Of a stretch of 34,698 nt of DNA, positions 26,090 through 33,801 are shown piece by piece (position 1 is the first letter of the stretch; each line of letters starts with the position of its first letter). The position numbers and the translations under genes are program-made. This DNA comes from a virus, in IMG/VR virus record IMGVR_UViG_3300035228_001167, positions 1 through 34,698 of that record. One strand, 5' to 3'. Below the pieces are notes generated by a model. The model saw nothing but the letters and a program-made list of their open reading frames with translations, was not told where the DNA came from and searched no databases.

Positions 26090-26316
26090 TGACTTTTGAA
26101 AAATCATTTGAATTAGAGCACCTATTTCTTAATGAAAGGAAATGCAGATCTTGCGGTCAGATGAAAAATTTATTGAATGATTTTTATCTAACTAGAAAAG
26201 ATCGAGGCACTTTACCCTCTGCATATTCATATGAATGTAAAGAATGTACTGTGCAAAGAGTTAGAATATCGCGAACCAAAAACAAACAAGTAACTTGGGA
26301 ATATCCTGATTGGTAG
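26089..26316 (+). CDS. Small four-cysteine zinc-ribbon protein (75 aa)
   Basis: ATG 26089 overlaps the gp17 stop and is preferred to an in-frame GTG at 26074, which lies inside gp17. The protein has C19-x-x-C22 and C50-x-x-C53 with the typical pattern RKCRSCGQMKNLLNDFY...YECKECTVQR, followed by a basic tail and the ending WEYPDW. The CxxCG-K-x-FY...CxxC layout is shared with small zinc-ribbon proteins, often found near phage HNH nucleases, but no HNH residues are present. T4 has no gene at this place between 17 and 18. A nucleic-acid-binding or packaging-accessory role is possible; no function is established. Confidence 0.85.
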   Translation: MTFEKSFELEHLFLNERKCRSCGQMKNLLNDFYLTRKDRGTLPSAYSYECKECTVQRVRISRTKNKQVTWEYPDW

Positions 26317-26356
26317 GGTGTTCATGTATTGTTTCCCCATTTGAAGCATCCAAATT

Positions 26357-26364
26357 TCTAAATA
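26357..26364 (+). promoter_or_regulatory. Late-promoter-like TCTAAATA before gp18
   Basis: One mismatch to TATAAATA, 37 bp before the gp18 ATG, with a strong AGAGGGGAAAG Shine-Dalgarno at 26389-26399. A weak 6-bp inverted repeat pairs TCTAAA (26357-26362) with TTTAGA (26386-26391), so the far arm touches the ribosome site. Confidence 0.4.
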
Positions 26365-26401
26365 GTTTCAGTAATATGAATCTTCTTTAGAGGGGAAAGA
26401 A

Positions 26402-28843
26402 ATGTCGCTAAACTTAGTATCACCGGGCGTAAAAGTTAGAGAAGTTGATCTTACTGTAGGCAGAATCGATGCAGTAAACGATCAGGTGGGAGCAATCGCA
26501 GGTCCTTTTGCCCGAGGTCCAATTGGAGTACCTGTACTGGTATCAACAGAACAAGGACTCTTAAACACTTTCGGTAAACCACAAAACACCGATGGTCAGT
26601 TTGAATATTGGATGAGCGCATCATCCTATCTTTCTTATGGCGGAACATTAAGAGTCATCAGATCTGATGACGGCAATCTTGTAAATTCACACGCAGGTGT
26701 TGCTGGTACTGTTCTTTCTCTAAAGATTAAGTCACAAGAAGATTACGCTAATCAAAGTGCATCTGATGCATATGCTACAGATTGGTATTATGCATCAAGA
26801 GAAGCTGGAACATGGTCAAACGGATTAAAAGTTTGTACTATTGATTCCGCTGCAGATCAAAGAGTATCCATTGGTACTTTTGGTTTAAGCGTTGGTTTCG
26901 GAATCACTTGTGGATTCACAACAAATTTTGCTGATCCAAAAGACGGAACCGTGAAGACTTTCACTGGTTTCACCAAAGGCATCATTACACAGGTCAATGA
27001 AGGATCAATTGATGTAAAGATTTTGAGTAGAACTGAAAATTCGTCTGGAGTTTCAAGCTCTGTCGATTATACAGAATCTGGACTCAATAGAATTTTTGCT
27101 CAACAACCCAACGAATATTCAACTTATTGGCAAGTATTCAATAGTGTTGGAACTGCAACTTCTCTTGAAAAATTCAGAATTACTAACGATGTTTCAGTAT
27201 CGTTAGGATCAACTGAACTTTCTACAAATAACACAGAGTATCAATCTAGAATAAAGATTAAGACTGAAACATTCCCAGGTGATTTAGTACAAACACTTAA
27301 CGGAACTCTTTCCGCAAGAGTTGTTGGATTCGATACAGGTAAAATTATCCTGGATACTGCAGCACCTGCAGGATTTGCTGCTACATCACTAGTTGTTAGA
27401 TATACAAGAGACGTTGATGAAGGCACTGACGATAATGGTGAAGGAATCGCACCACACGTTGCTTACCACCAAACCACTGATTGGTATGATCAACAAACTC
27501 TTGGATTAGATAACGCTACTGTTTTCTGGAAAAATATCGCACCTAGACCAGGTACTTCACAGTATGCTGATTCTAGAGATAGTAAGAATGATGAAATGCA
27601 TGTCATCGTTATTGATGATACTGGATCTGTAAGTGGTGTTTCTGGAAGTGTTCTTGAGAAATTCACTAACCTTTCTAAGGCTACTGACGCAAGAATCACT
27701 CCAAGTGAAAATATCTATTATAAGAACTACCTTGAGAATAATTCAGGTTATCTCTTTGCGGGTGCAACAGATTCTATATCTTCTCCCGAATTTACTAGCC
27801 TTGACGGATTTACACCTGCAAGTGGTGCCGCAATTTCATGGGGTCAAGAAACGAGTGGAGTGTCTTTTGGATTCCAAGGTAATAAGACTTATACTCTTGC
27901 TAATGGTTCAAACTACGGTGCAACCAATGGATTCGCTCCAACACTTGGAGACGTAATTTCTGCTTACACCATTCTAGAGAATCCTGCAGAATATGATGTA
28001 AACTTCTTGATTCAAGGACCAAGTGGTGGCGATACTCTGTTTGAATCACAAGCAAAAGCAAACAAATTGATTGCAATTGCTGAAGGTAGAAAGGATTGTG
28101 TTGCAGTCATCTCTCCGCATAGAGCAGGAGTTGTTAACGTAACAAATCCAGACACACAAACTTCAAACATCGTTCAATTCTTCGATTCTATCACCTCAAG
28201 TTCTTACGCTGTATTTGACAGTGGTTATAAGTACATGTTTGATAGATTCAATAATAAATTTGTATACACTCCTTTGAATGGTGATGTTGCCGGTCTAATG
28301 GCAAGAACATCAATTAATAATTTCCCATGGTTCTCGCCAGCGGGTGCTCAGAGAGGTGTTATTAATAATGCAATTAAACTTGCATATAATCCAACTCAGG
28401 CACAAAGAGATCTTCTCTATCCTAAGAGAATTAACCCTGTTATTTTCTCGCCTGGTTCTGGAATTATTCTTTTCGGCGATAAGACTGGTCTTTCTTATGC
28501 ATCTGCATTTGATAGAATTAACGTCCGTCGTCTATTCCTCACTGTTGAGGAGACTATTCAAAGAGCGGCAAGAGCACAACTCTTTGAATTCAACGATGCA
28601 TTGACAAGATCTAACTTTGTCAATGTGGTTGAACCATATCTTCGTGATGTAAAAGCAAAGAGAGGTATTACCGACTTCCTCGTTGTTTGTGATGATTCAA
28701 ATAATACCCCAGATATTATTGATGCAAACCAGTTTAGGGCTGACATCTTTATCAAACCAGCAAGGTCGATCAACTTTATCGGTCTCACCTTCGTTGCTAA
28801 CCGAACTGGAGTTAGCTTTGAAGAGGTCGTTGGAACCGTCTAA
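26402..28843 (+). CDS. 18: Contractile tail sheath protein gp18
   Basis: The protein has 813 residues, longer than T4 gp18 (659). The N-terminus (MSLNLVSPGVKVREVDLTVG, GPFARGPIGVPVLV, YWMSASSYLSYGGTLRVIRS) is the conserved polymerisation region. The C-terminus (FEFNDALTRSNFVNVVEPYL, VKAKRGITDFLVVCDDSNN, DIFIKPARSINFIGLTFVA) forms the inner contractile core of sheath proteins. The extra length lies in the middle, about residues 140-520, where the surface-exposed domains of gp18 sit; these often vary between phages. It polymerises around the gp19 tube and contracts on infection. A strong ribosome site precedes it. Confidence 0.96.
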   Translation: MSLNLVSPGVKVREVDLTVGRIDAVNDQVGAIAGPFARGPIGVPVLVSTEQGLLNTFGKPQNTDGQFEYWMSASSYLSYGGTLRVIRSDDGNLVNSHAGVAGTVLSLKIKSQEDYANQSASDAYATDWYYASREAGTWSNGLKVCTIDSAADQRVSIGTFGLSVGFGITCGFTTNFADPKDGTVKTFTGFTKGIITQVNEGSIDVKILSRTENSSGVSSSVDYTESGLNRIFAQQPNEYSTYWQVFNSVGTATSLEKFRITNDVSVSLGSTELSTNNTEYQSRIKIKTETFPGDLVQTLNGTLSARVVGFDTGKIILDTAAPAGFAATSLVVRYTRDVDEGTDDNGEGIAPHVAYHQTTDWYDQQTLGLDNATVFWKNIAPRPGTSQYADSRDSKNDEMHVIVIDDTGSVSGVSGSVLEKFTNLSKATDARITPSENIYYKNYLENNSGYLFAGATDSISSPEFTSLDGFTPASGAAISWGQETSGVSFGFQGNKTYTLANGSNYGATNGFAPTLGDVISAYTILENPAEYDVNFLIQGPSGGDTLFESQAKANKLIAIAEGRKDCVAVISPHRAGVVNVTNPDTQTSNIVQFFDSITSSSYAVFDSGYKYMFDRFNNKFVYTPLNGDVAGLMARTSINNFPWFSPAGAQRGVINNAIKLAYNPTQAQRDLLYPKRINPVIFSPGSGIILFGDKTGLSYASAFDRINVRRLFLTVEETIQRAARAQLFEFNDALTRSNFVNVVEPYLRDVKAKRGITDFLVVCDDSNNTPDIIDANQFRADIFIKPARSINFIGLTFVANRTGVSFEEVVGTV

Positions 28844-28886
28844 ACGCAGTTTTAATCTTATAACCCTATTCAACAGGTAACGAACT

Positions 28887-29543
28887 ATGGCTAATTCGCT
28901 AAATTTTCAAGAAAGAACATTAGAGGATTTTAAATCTAGATTGATCGGGGGCGGCGCCCGCCCCAATTTATTTGAATGCGAGATTTACTTCCCTCAATTT
29001 GCTACAACTGATTCTACTATTACTGGAGCTTCATCCAATAATAGAAGTGTTCAGGAGCTAACTAGATTCATGTGTAAGGCGGCACAACTTCCTGCATCCA
29101 ACGTTGCAGAAATTCCAGTTCCATTTAGAGGTAGAGTTCTCAAGGTTGCTGGTGATCGTACTTTCGATCCCTGGACAATTACCGTTGTTAACGATACTGA
29201 TTTTACAATCAGAACTGCTTTTGAAAAGTGGATGAATGGAATTAACAAGCATGATGATAACTCGGGTCTTACTGAACCTGCAGCTTATCAAAGAGATGCT
29301 TATGTTTCACAATTTGGCAGAAACTCTGCTAATGGAAACAAAAAGATTCCCGTCTTGAAAAAGTATAGATTCTACGGAGTATTTCCAACAAACGTCAGTG
29401 AAATTGAAGTTTCTTACGATTCTTCAGATATCATTGAAGAATTCACTGTAACTCTACAAGTTCAGTGGTGGGACGCACTAGATGGAAATGACAAAACTCA
29501 ACTCAAGACTTCTGAAGAACCAACATCCGCTGTCGGGGGATAA
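28887..29543 (+). CDS. 19: Tail tube protein gp19
   Basis: The protein has 218 residues (T4 gp19: 163). Diagnostic stretches are GGGARPNLFECEIYFPQF near residues 21-38, TRFMCKAAQLPASNVAEIPV, FRGRVLKVAGDRTFDPWTIT and the C-terminal EIEVSYDSSDIIEEFTVTLQ. The order and motifs match T4 gp19 (ARPNLFQVEI, AGDRTFDDWTVTV). It forms the rigid inner tube through which DNA passes. AGGTAA at 28875-28880 is the likely ribosome site. The codons for GGGARP are unusually GC-rich and form a hairpin, noted separately. Confidence 0.96.
   Translation: MANSLNFQERTLEDFKSRLIGGGARPNLFECEIYFPQFATTDSTITGASSNNRSVQELTRFMCKAAQLPASNVAEIPVPFRGRVLKVAGDRTFDPWTITVVNDTDFTIRTAFEKWMNGINKHDDNSGLTEPAAYQRDAYVSQFGRNSANGNKKIPVLKKYRFYGVFPTNVSEIEVSYDSSDIIEEFTVTLQVQWWDALDGNDKTQLKTSEEPTSAVGG
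28948..28964 (+). promoter_or_regulatory. All-GC hairpin inside the start of gp19
   Basis: GGGGCGG (28948-28954) and CCGCCCC (28958-28964) are exact reverse complements around the loop CGC, a seven-pair all-GC stem about 60 nt into gp19. No T run follows, so it is not an intrinsic terminator. It could slow ribosomes or block 3'-exonucleases. Confidence 0.7.
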
Positions 29544-29552
29544 TATACCTCA

Positions 29553-29560
29553 TATAAATA
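29553..29560 (+). promoter_or_regulatory. T4-type late promoter TATAAATA before gp20
   Basis: A perfect late consensus 30 bp upstream of the gp20 ATG and 10 bp after the gp19 stop. The expected RNA start is near 29566. The gp20 ribosome site is weak, so the position of the RNA 5' end may matter for translation. Confidence 0.85.
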
Positions 29561-29580
29561 ATAGAACGAAGAGTTCTATT
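29560..29580 (+). promoter_or_regulatory. Hairpin at the gp19/gp20 boundary sharing promoter bases
   Basis: AATAGAAC (29560-29567) pairs exactly with GTTCTATT (29573-29580) around the loop GAAGA, an eight-pair stem followed by only a short T run. Its 5' arm starts on the last base of the TATAAATA octamer and spans the expected transcription start. RNA from that promoter would therefore lack most of this arm. Confidence 0.65.
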
Positions 29581-29589
29581 TGACAGTTA

Positions 29590-31239
29590 ATGCCTAAATT
29601 ATTTGGTTTTAAATTCAAGGAAGACGACGGATCTAAAAAGTCCGTCGTTTCTCCTGTGCCGGAGAATAAAGAAGATTCTTCAGATTATTATGTTTCTAGT
29701 GGTTTTTACGGTCAGTACGTAGATATTGAGGGTGTATATAAATCTGAGTTTGATTTAATTAAAAGATATCGAGAAATGGCATTACATCCTGAGGTGGATG
29801 GAGCTATTGAAGATGTTGTAAACGAAGCAATTGTTTCGGATCAAAATGATTCTCCTGTGGAGATTGATCTGGAAAACGCACCGTGTACAGATAAACTTAA
29901 AAATTTAATTAGAGAAGAATTTAAAAATATTAAATCTTTACTACACTTTGATGATAGGTGTCATGAGATTTTAAGGAATTGGTATGTTGATGGACGTATC
30001 TACTACCACAAAGTAATAGATTTTGATAGACCTCAAGAAGGAATTAAAGAACTAAGATACATAGATCCACAAAAGATTCGTCACATTAGAAGAATCAAAA
30101 AAGATAAAAGTAATCCACTGGGTCCAGCAGTTTCAAGTGTAAAAGGTAACGAAGCTGTCAATCCACAAATTGAGGAATACTATGAGTATGATCCAAACGG
30201 ACGTATGGGTAATACCAGTGGATCATTCAAAACGGGCGCAGGTTCTGTAACAAAAATATCAAAAGATGCGATTACTTACGTACACTCAGGTTTAGTAGAT
30301 AGAAACAAAAATACAGTTCTTTCATATCTCCACAAAGCAATTAAGGCACTCAATCAACTTAGAATGATTGAAGATTCCCTAGTGATTTATAGAATGTCAC
30401 GCGCTCCTGAGCGTAGAATTTTCTATATTGATGTTGGTAATCTACCAAAGATTAAAGCAGAACAATACCTGCGTGAGGTCATGAATCGGTATCGTAATAA
30501 GTTGGTTTACGATGCAAATACTGGAGAAGTTCGTGACGATCGTAAGATGATGAGTATGCTAGAGGATTTCTGGCTTCCTCGTCGCGAAGGTGGTCGTGGA
30601 ACTGAAATCACAACTCTTCCCGGTGGTCAAAATTTAGGAGAACTCGCTGATATTGAGTATTTCCAAAAGAAACTTTATAGAGCATTAGGTGTACCTGAGT
30701 CTAGACTTGCATCTAGTGGTGGTTTCAATCTTGGTCGTTCTTCTGAAATTTTAAGAGACGAAATTAAGTTTACTAAATTTGTTGGAAGAATGAGAAAAAG
30801 ATTCTCACAAATCTTCCATGATATGTTGAGAACTCAATTACTTCTCAAGAACATTGTTTCTATTGAGGATTGGGATTCTATTTCAGAACATGTTCAATAT
30901 GATTATGTTTATGATAATCACTTCTCAGAGTTGAAAGAGAATGAATTGATGAATGAAAGAGTTCAAACAGCTGCTTCTCTTGAACCTTATGTTGGTAGGT
31001 ATTACTCTGCAGATTATGTCAGAAGACGCATTTTCAAACAAACTGATCAACAAATAATTGAGTTAGATAAACAAATTAAAAAAGAAATTGCATCAGGAAT
31101 TATTCCAGACCCAGCGGCACCTGTTGATCCCCAAACTGGGATGCCTTTAGATACCACTAATCTCGGATCAGGTGGTTCTCCACAAGATCCAGAAATTGAT
31201 GGATCTGCCACCGAAGTACCCGATGGTGGCGAGATATAA
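29590..31239 (+). CDS. 20: Portal vertex protein gp20
   Basis: The protein has 549 residues (T4 gp20: 524). Typical stretches are KRYREMALHPEVDGAIEDVV, NEAIVSDQNDSPVEIDLEN, RNWYVDGRIYYHKVID, RYIDPQKIRHIRR, RMSRAPERRIFYIDVGNLPK, EDFWLPRREGGRGTEITTLP and LGVPESRLASSGGFNLGRSS. The last three are among the most conserved gp20 sites used as marine myovirus markers. It forms the twelve-fold portal for DNA entry and exit and nucleates prohead assembly. The C-terminal 45 residues are Pro/Gly/Asp-rich and probably flexible. The stop TAA (31237-31239) lies within the next TATAAATA. Confidence 0.97.
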   Translation: MPKLFGFKFKEDDGSKKSVVSPVPENKEDSSDYYVSSGFYGQYVDIEGVYKSEFDLIKRYREMALHPEVDGAIEDVVNEAIVSDQNDSPVEIDLENAPCTDKLKNLIREEFKNIKSLLHFDDRCHEILRNWYVDGRIYYHKVIDFDRPQEGIKELRYIDPQKIRHIRRIKKDKSNPLGPAVSSVKGNEAVNPQIEEYYEYDPNGRMGNTSGSFKTGAGSVTKISKDAITYVHSGLVDRNKNTVLSYLHKAIKALNQLRMIEDSLVIYRMSRAPERRIFYIDVGNLPKIKAEQYLREVMNRYRNKLVYDANTGEVRDDRKMMSMLEDFWLPRREGGRGTEITTLPGGQNLGELADIEYFQKKLYRALGVPESRLASSGGFNLGRSSEILRDEIKFTKFVGRMRKRFSQIFHDMLRTQLLLKNIVSIEDWDSISEHVQYDYVYDNHFSELKENELMNERVQTAASLEPYVGRYYSADYVRRRIFKQTDQQIIELDKQIKKEIASGIIPDPAAPVDPQTGMPLDTTNLGSGGSPQDPEIDGSATEVPDGGEI

Positions 31240-31242
31240 ATA
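31235..31242 (+). promoter_or_regulatory. T4-type late promoter TATAAATA before the prohead core genes
   Basis: A perfect consensus overlapping the gp20 stop, 27 bp before the gp67 ATG; no clear Shine-Dalgarno follows. AAATAAT (31238-31244) and ATTATTT (31256-31262) form an exact but all-A/T inverted repeat with an 11-nt loop, which is weak. Confidence 0.75.
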
Positions 31243-31269
31243 ATTTCAGTTACTTATTATTTTAAAAAT

Positions 31270-31527
31270 ATGGACGACGTAGTTGATATGATTGCTCAAG
31301 GTGCTTCGGCATCTGAAGTTAGTGATCGTTTGAAAGACATTTTGATGCAGAAATCTGCTGCAAACATTGATGAGGTAAGACCAAAAGTCGCTTCTTCAAT
31401 GTTTGGTGCAACGGCTGCAGAAGTTCAGGCTGACGCAGAGGCTGCGGCTGAAACTGAAGAAGAGGAAACTCCAGAAGCTTCTGCAGAAACAGAGGAAGAA
31501 CCAACTCCAGAAGAGGAAACTGACTAA
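31270..31527 (+). CDS. 67: Prohead core protein gp67-like
   Basis: The protein has 85 residues, close to T4 gp67 (80), directly between gp20 and the protease as in T4. The N-terminal part is helical (MDDVVDMIAQGASASEVSDR, LKDILMQKSAANIDEVRP), and the C-terminal 40 residues are almost all Glu, Ala, Thr and Pro. T4 gp67 is a core component with an acidic tail that is cut to small internal peptides by gp21; the acidic tail here fits that. The last base of its stop is the first base of the next gene's ATG. The assignment rests on position, size and composition more than on identity. Confidence 0.8.
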   Translation: MDDVVDMIAQGASASEVSDRLKDILMQKSAANIDEVRPKVASSMFGATAAEVQADAEAAAETEEEETPEASAETEEEPTPEEETD

Positions 31528-31799
31528 TGTCGTATATCCGCCACGATAGTAATAACAATCAATCAAATCCACAACCAGGAGTTACTACTGTTTCTTATCT
31601 TGGCGGTACGACTGGATGGTCAACTGTAACCTATCAAAATTTTAATTCTGATTACATCGCATATACTTACAACAGTAATGCTGGGGTAGGAACCAGAACT
31701 CCTGCTTCATATCAACGTCATAATGATAGTAATCAATCAGTTGGTGTGGGTACTTATCAAAGACACGATTCTAGTAATAACCCCATAACTAGTCCATAG
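31527..31799 (+). CDS. Small Tyr/Asn/Ser-rich repeat protein in the gp68 position (90 aa)
   Basis: I do not recognise this family. ATG 31527 overlaps the preceding stop (TAATG), so it is probably co-translated with the gp67-like gene. The sequence carries three copies of a short motif: YIRHDSNNNQ (residues 3-12), YQRHNDSNQS (62-71) and YQRHDSSNNP (77-86), with a Tyr/Gly/Thr-rich middle (YLGGTTGWSTVTYQNFN). It is uncharged apart from the motif His/Arg/Asp residues, unlike the basic T4 gp68 core protein that occupies this place, so homology to gp68 is doubtful. A prohead or virion role is inferred only from the operon. Confidence 0.75.
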   Translation: MSYIRHDSNNNQSNPQPGVTTVSYLGGTTGWSTVTYQNFNSDYIAYTYNSNAGVGTRTPASYQRHNDSNQSVGVGTYQRHDSSNNPITSP

Positions 31800-31800
31800 T

Positions 31801-31808
31801 CATAAATA
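31801..31808 (+). promoter_or_regulatory. Putative late promoter CATAAATA before gp21
   Basis: It fits NATAAATA and lies 26 bp before the gp21 ATG, just after the upstream stop. Only a 4-bp inverted repeat (AGTC/GACT) surrounds it. Confidence 0.55.
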
Positions 31809-31834
31809 AAATATAAGACTCTACCAATAGTGAT

Positions 31835-32485
31835 ATGAAACTAATCAGGGAAGAAATAGAGAGTGTAGACGTTATCGTCGAATCTAGGGGTGGAAAAAAA
31901 TCCCTTTACATCGAAGGTGTATTTCTACAAGGCGGAATCAAGAACCGTAATGGTCGCATGTATCCCGTCGAAACTCTAGCAAAAGAAGTACATCGTTATA
32001 ACGAAAGTTTTACAGGAAAGGGTCGTGCTTTAGGTGAGTTGGGTCACCCCGATGGTCCTACTGTAAATCTAGAACGTGTTTCTCACAAGATCACGATGCT
32101 TGAACAGAGAGGTGATAACTTCTATGGAAAAGCAAAAATCCTTTCTACTCCTATGGGTAAAATTGCACAGTCACTTTTAGGTGAAGGTGTAAAACTAGGA
32201 GTTTCTTCCCGTGGTATTGGTTCACTAAAAGAAGATAGTGATGGATGCAAAGTTGTCGGTGAAGATTTTATGTTGGCAACTGCTGCTGACATCGTAGCAG
32301 ATCCTTCTGCACCTGATGCTTTTGTTGATGGAATTATGGAAGGAAAAGAGTGGGTATGGGAAGGAAGTATCCTTCGCGAAAGAAAAGCAGAAATGTTTAA
32401 GACCCGTATAAATACCCTAGTAGACCAAGGAAGTCTTGATGAACAGAAGTTAAATCTGTTTAATGACTTCATTTCTAGTCTATAA
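31835..32485 (+). CDS. 21: Prohead core protease gp21
   Basis: The protein has 216 residues, near T4 gp21 (212). The start MKLIREEIESVDVIVESRGG is followed by LYIEGVFLQGGIKNRNGRMY. The His of the active site lies in GELGHPDGP (H71) and the Ser in KLGVSSRGIG (S124/S125), with an Asp-containing ADIVADPSAPDAFVDG segment after it, in keeping with the herpesvirus-like serine protease fold of phage prohead proteases. It cleaves core and capsid proteins before DNA packaging. The stop codon lies inside a hairpin at 32481-32501. A TATAAATA also occurs inside the coding sequence at 32407, where codon choice alone could produce it. Confidence 0.96.
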   Translation: MKLIREEIESVDVIVESRGGKKSLYIEGVFLQGGIKNRNGRMYPVETLAKEVHRYNESFTGKGRALGELGHPDGPTVNLERVSHKITMLEQRGDNFYGKAKILSTPMGKIAQSLLGEGVKLGVSSRGIGSLKEDSDGCKVVGEDFMLATAADIVADPSAPDAFVDGIMEGKEWVWEGSILRERKAEMFKTRINTLVDQGSLDEQKLNLFNDFISSL

Positions 32486-32501
32486 GTTGCTTCAACTTAT
32501 A
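32481..32501 (+). promoter_or_regulatory. Hairpin at the gp21 stop overlapping the gp22 promoter
   Basis: TATAAGTTG (32481-32489) and CAACTTATA (32493-32501) pair exactly around the 3-nt loop CTT. The 5' arm includes the gp21 stop and the 3' arm includes the first four bases of TATAAATA. No T run follows. Confidence 0.7.
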
Positions 32502-32505
32502 AATA
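32498..32505 (+). promoter_or_regulatory. T4-type late promoter TATAAATA before gp22
   Basis: A perfect consensus 35 bp before the gp22 ATG, with GGAGA at 32530-32534 as ribosome site. The expected start near 32511 excludes the whole upstream hairpin from the new RNA. Confidence 0.8.
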
Positions 32506-32540
32506 AATAAAGATTATACAAAGGTAATCGGAGAGTACAA

Positions 32541-33743
32541 ATGTCCAGTGGTAACAATTTACACGAAATGGAAGTAGGCACAACTCAATCCAAAACCGCT
32601 GTTAATGCTACGGCGGCTCCCGCTGCAGCACCTGAAACCAGTGCAACTCCTGTTGCTACCCCTGGCCAGGCAGCTTCTTACGAGGATCTGGGTGGACCAA
32701 CTCCAGAAAACAGCAGACCGGATGACAACAGCAATCAGCTGAAGACACCTGGTGCTACGCTGAAGCAGGTCAAAGATGTAGTAAACAAGGGCGCAGCTCC
32801 TGCTGATGCAGCAGGCACTTCTGCAACTCCTGTTTCTGCCCCAGGTCAAAGCGGTAAGATGGAAGAAGTCCAAGCCGAAGGTGAAGTCGTTTCAGAAGAA
32901 GAGACTGCTGAAGAAGCAGTTGTTTCTGAAGAAGAGACAACCACCAACGAGACGGAAGTCGTAGCTGAGTCGGAAGAAACCACCGAAGAAGAAATTCTTG
33001 CTGGTGAAGAACTCGATTCTGCAATTGAAGAAGATGTTAACGCACTTCTTTCTGGCGACGAATCACTTTCCGAAGAGTTCAGAGAAAAGGCAAAACTAGT
33101 TTTTGAAGCTGCTCTGGGCGCTAAAGCCAAGGAAATCTCTGCACAACTCGAAGAGCAGTATGCTACTGCACTTTCTGAGGAAGTTGCTGAAATCAAAGTC
33201 GAACTAACCGAACGTGTCGATTCATACCTTGAGTATGTTTCTGCTGAGTGGTTAGAAGAAAATGCTCTATCTATTGACAATGGTCTTAAGTCTGAGATCA
33301 CCGAATCTTTCATCACTGGTATGAAGGGTCTCTTTGAAGAACATTATGTAACAATCCCTGAAGAAAAATATGATGTACTAGAGAGCATGGTACAGAAATT
33401 AGATGAAATGGAGACAAAACTCAACGAACAGATTGAGAAGAATATCTATCTCAATAGACAGCTTGGTGAATCCACAGCTGAATCTGTTTTCAACAGAGTT
33501 TGCGAAGGTCTTGCTGTTTCCCAAAAGGATAAGCTTGAGTCCCTCGTAGAGAATGTTGAGTTTGAGAGTGAAAATGACTATTACCAGAAACTGGTAACTC
33601 TTAGGGAATCTTATTTCCCAAGAAACGCTGGTAATCCAGTTAACGAAACGGAAGAAACACTAACCGAGGAAGTTACACCAGTAGAAACTACTTCTACAAT
33701 GGAAGCTTACGTTCGCGCTCTTTCTAACGTTAATACTAAGTGA
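32541..33743 (+). CDS. 22: Prohead scaffold protein gp22
   Basis: The protein has 400 residues, longer than T4 gp22 (269). Residues 1-110 are Ala/Pro/Thr-rich and contain a duplicated TSATPV-x-x-PGQ segment. Residues about 110-160 are Glu-rich and acidic. The rest (about 165-350) is predicted helical with coiled-coil character (SEEFREKAKLVFEAALGAKA, YDVLESMVQKLDEMETKLNE). The C-terminus ends TMEAYVRALSNVNTK, matching the T4-type scaffold ending. It forms the inner core around which gp23 assembles and is later degraded by gp21. Its place between gp21 and gp23 supports this. The N-terminal extension is the unusual part. Confidence 0.92.
   Translation: MSSGNNLHEMEVGTTQSKTAVNATAAPAAAPETSATPVATPGQAASYEDLGGPTPENSRPDDNSNQLKTPGATLKQVKDVVNKGAAPADAAGTSATPVSAPGQSGKMEEVQAEGEVVSEEETAEEAVVSEEETTTNETEVVAESEETTEEEILAGEELDSAIEEDVNALLSGDESLSEEFREKAKLVFEAALGAKAKEISAQLEEQYATALSEEVAEIKVELTERVDSYLEYVSAEWLEENALSIDNGLKSEITESFITGMKGLFEEHYVTIPEEKYDVLESMVQKLDEMETKLNEQIEKNIYLNRQLGESTAESVFNRVCEGLAVSQKDKLESLVENVEFESENDYYQKLVTLRESYFPRNAGNPVNETEETLTEEVTPVETTSTMEAYVRALSNVNTK
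32620..32862 (+). repeat. Duplicated Ala/Pro-rich segment in gp22
   Basis: The regions near 32620-32675 and 32790-32850 encode APAAAPETSATPVATPGQ and APADAAGTSATPVSAPGQ. They are similar at both DNA and protein level and about 175 nt apart. Boundaries are approximate. Confidence 0.65.
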
Positions 33744-33801
33744 GTTTTAGATAATACTCAAACCGCACCTAACAACATCTTACGAGGAATCAAAAAGTAA
33801 A

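Noticed and set aside
32407-32414. Perfect TATAAATA inside gp21
   Set aside because: It spans codons for the segment TRINTL and has no inverted repeat or nearby gene start; a better promoter for gp22 lies at 32498. Kept only as a weak possibility.
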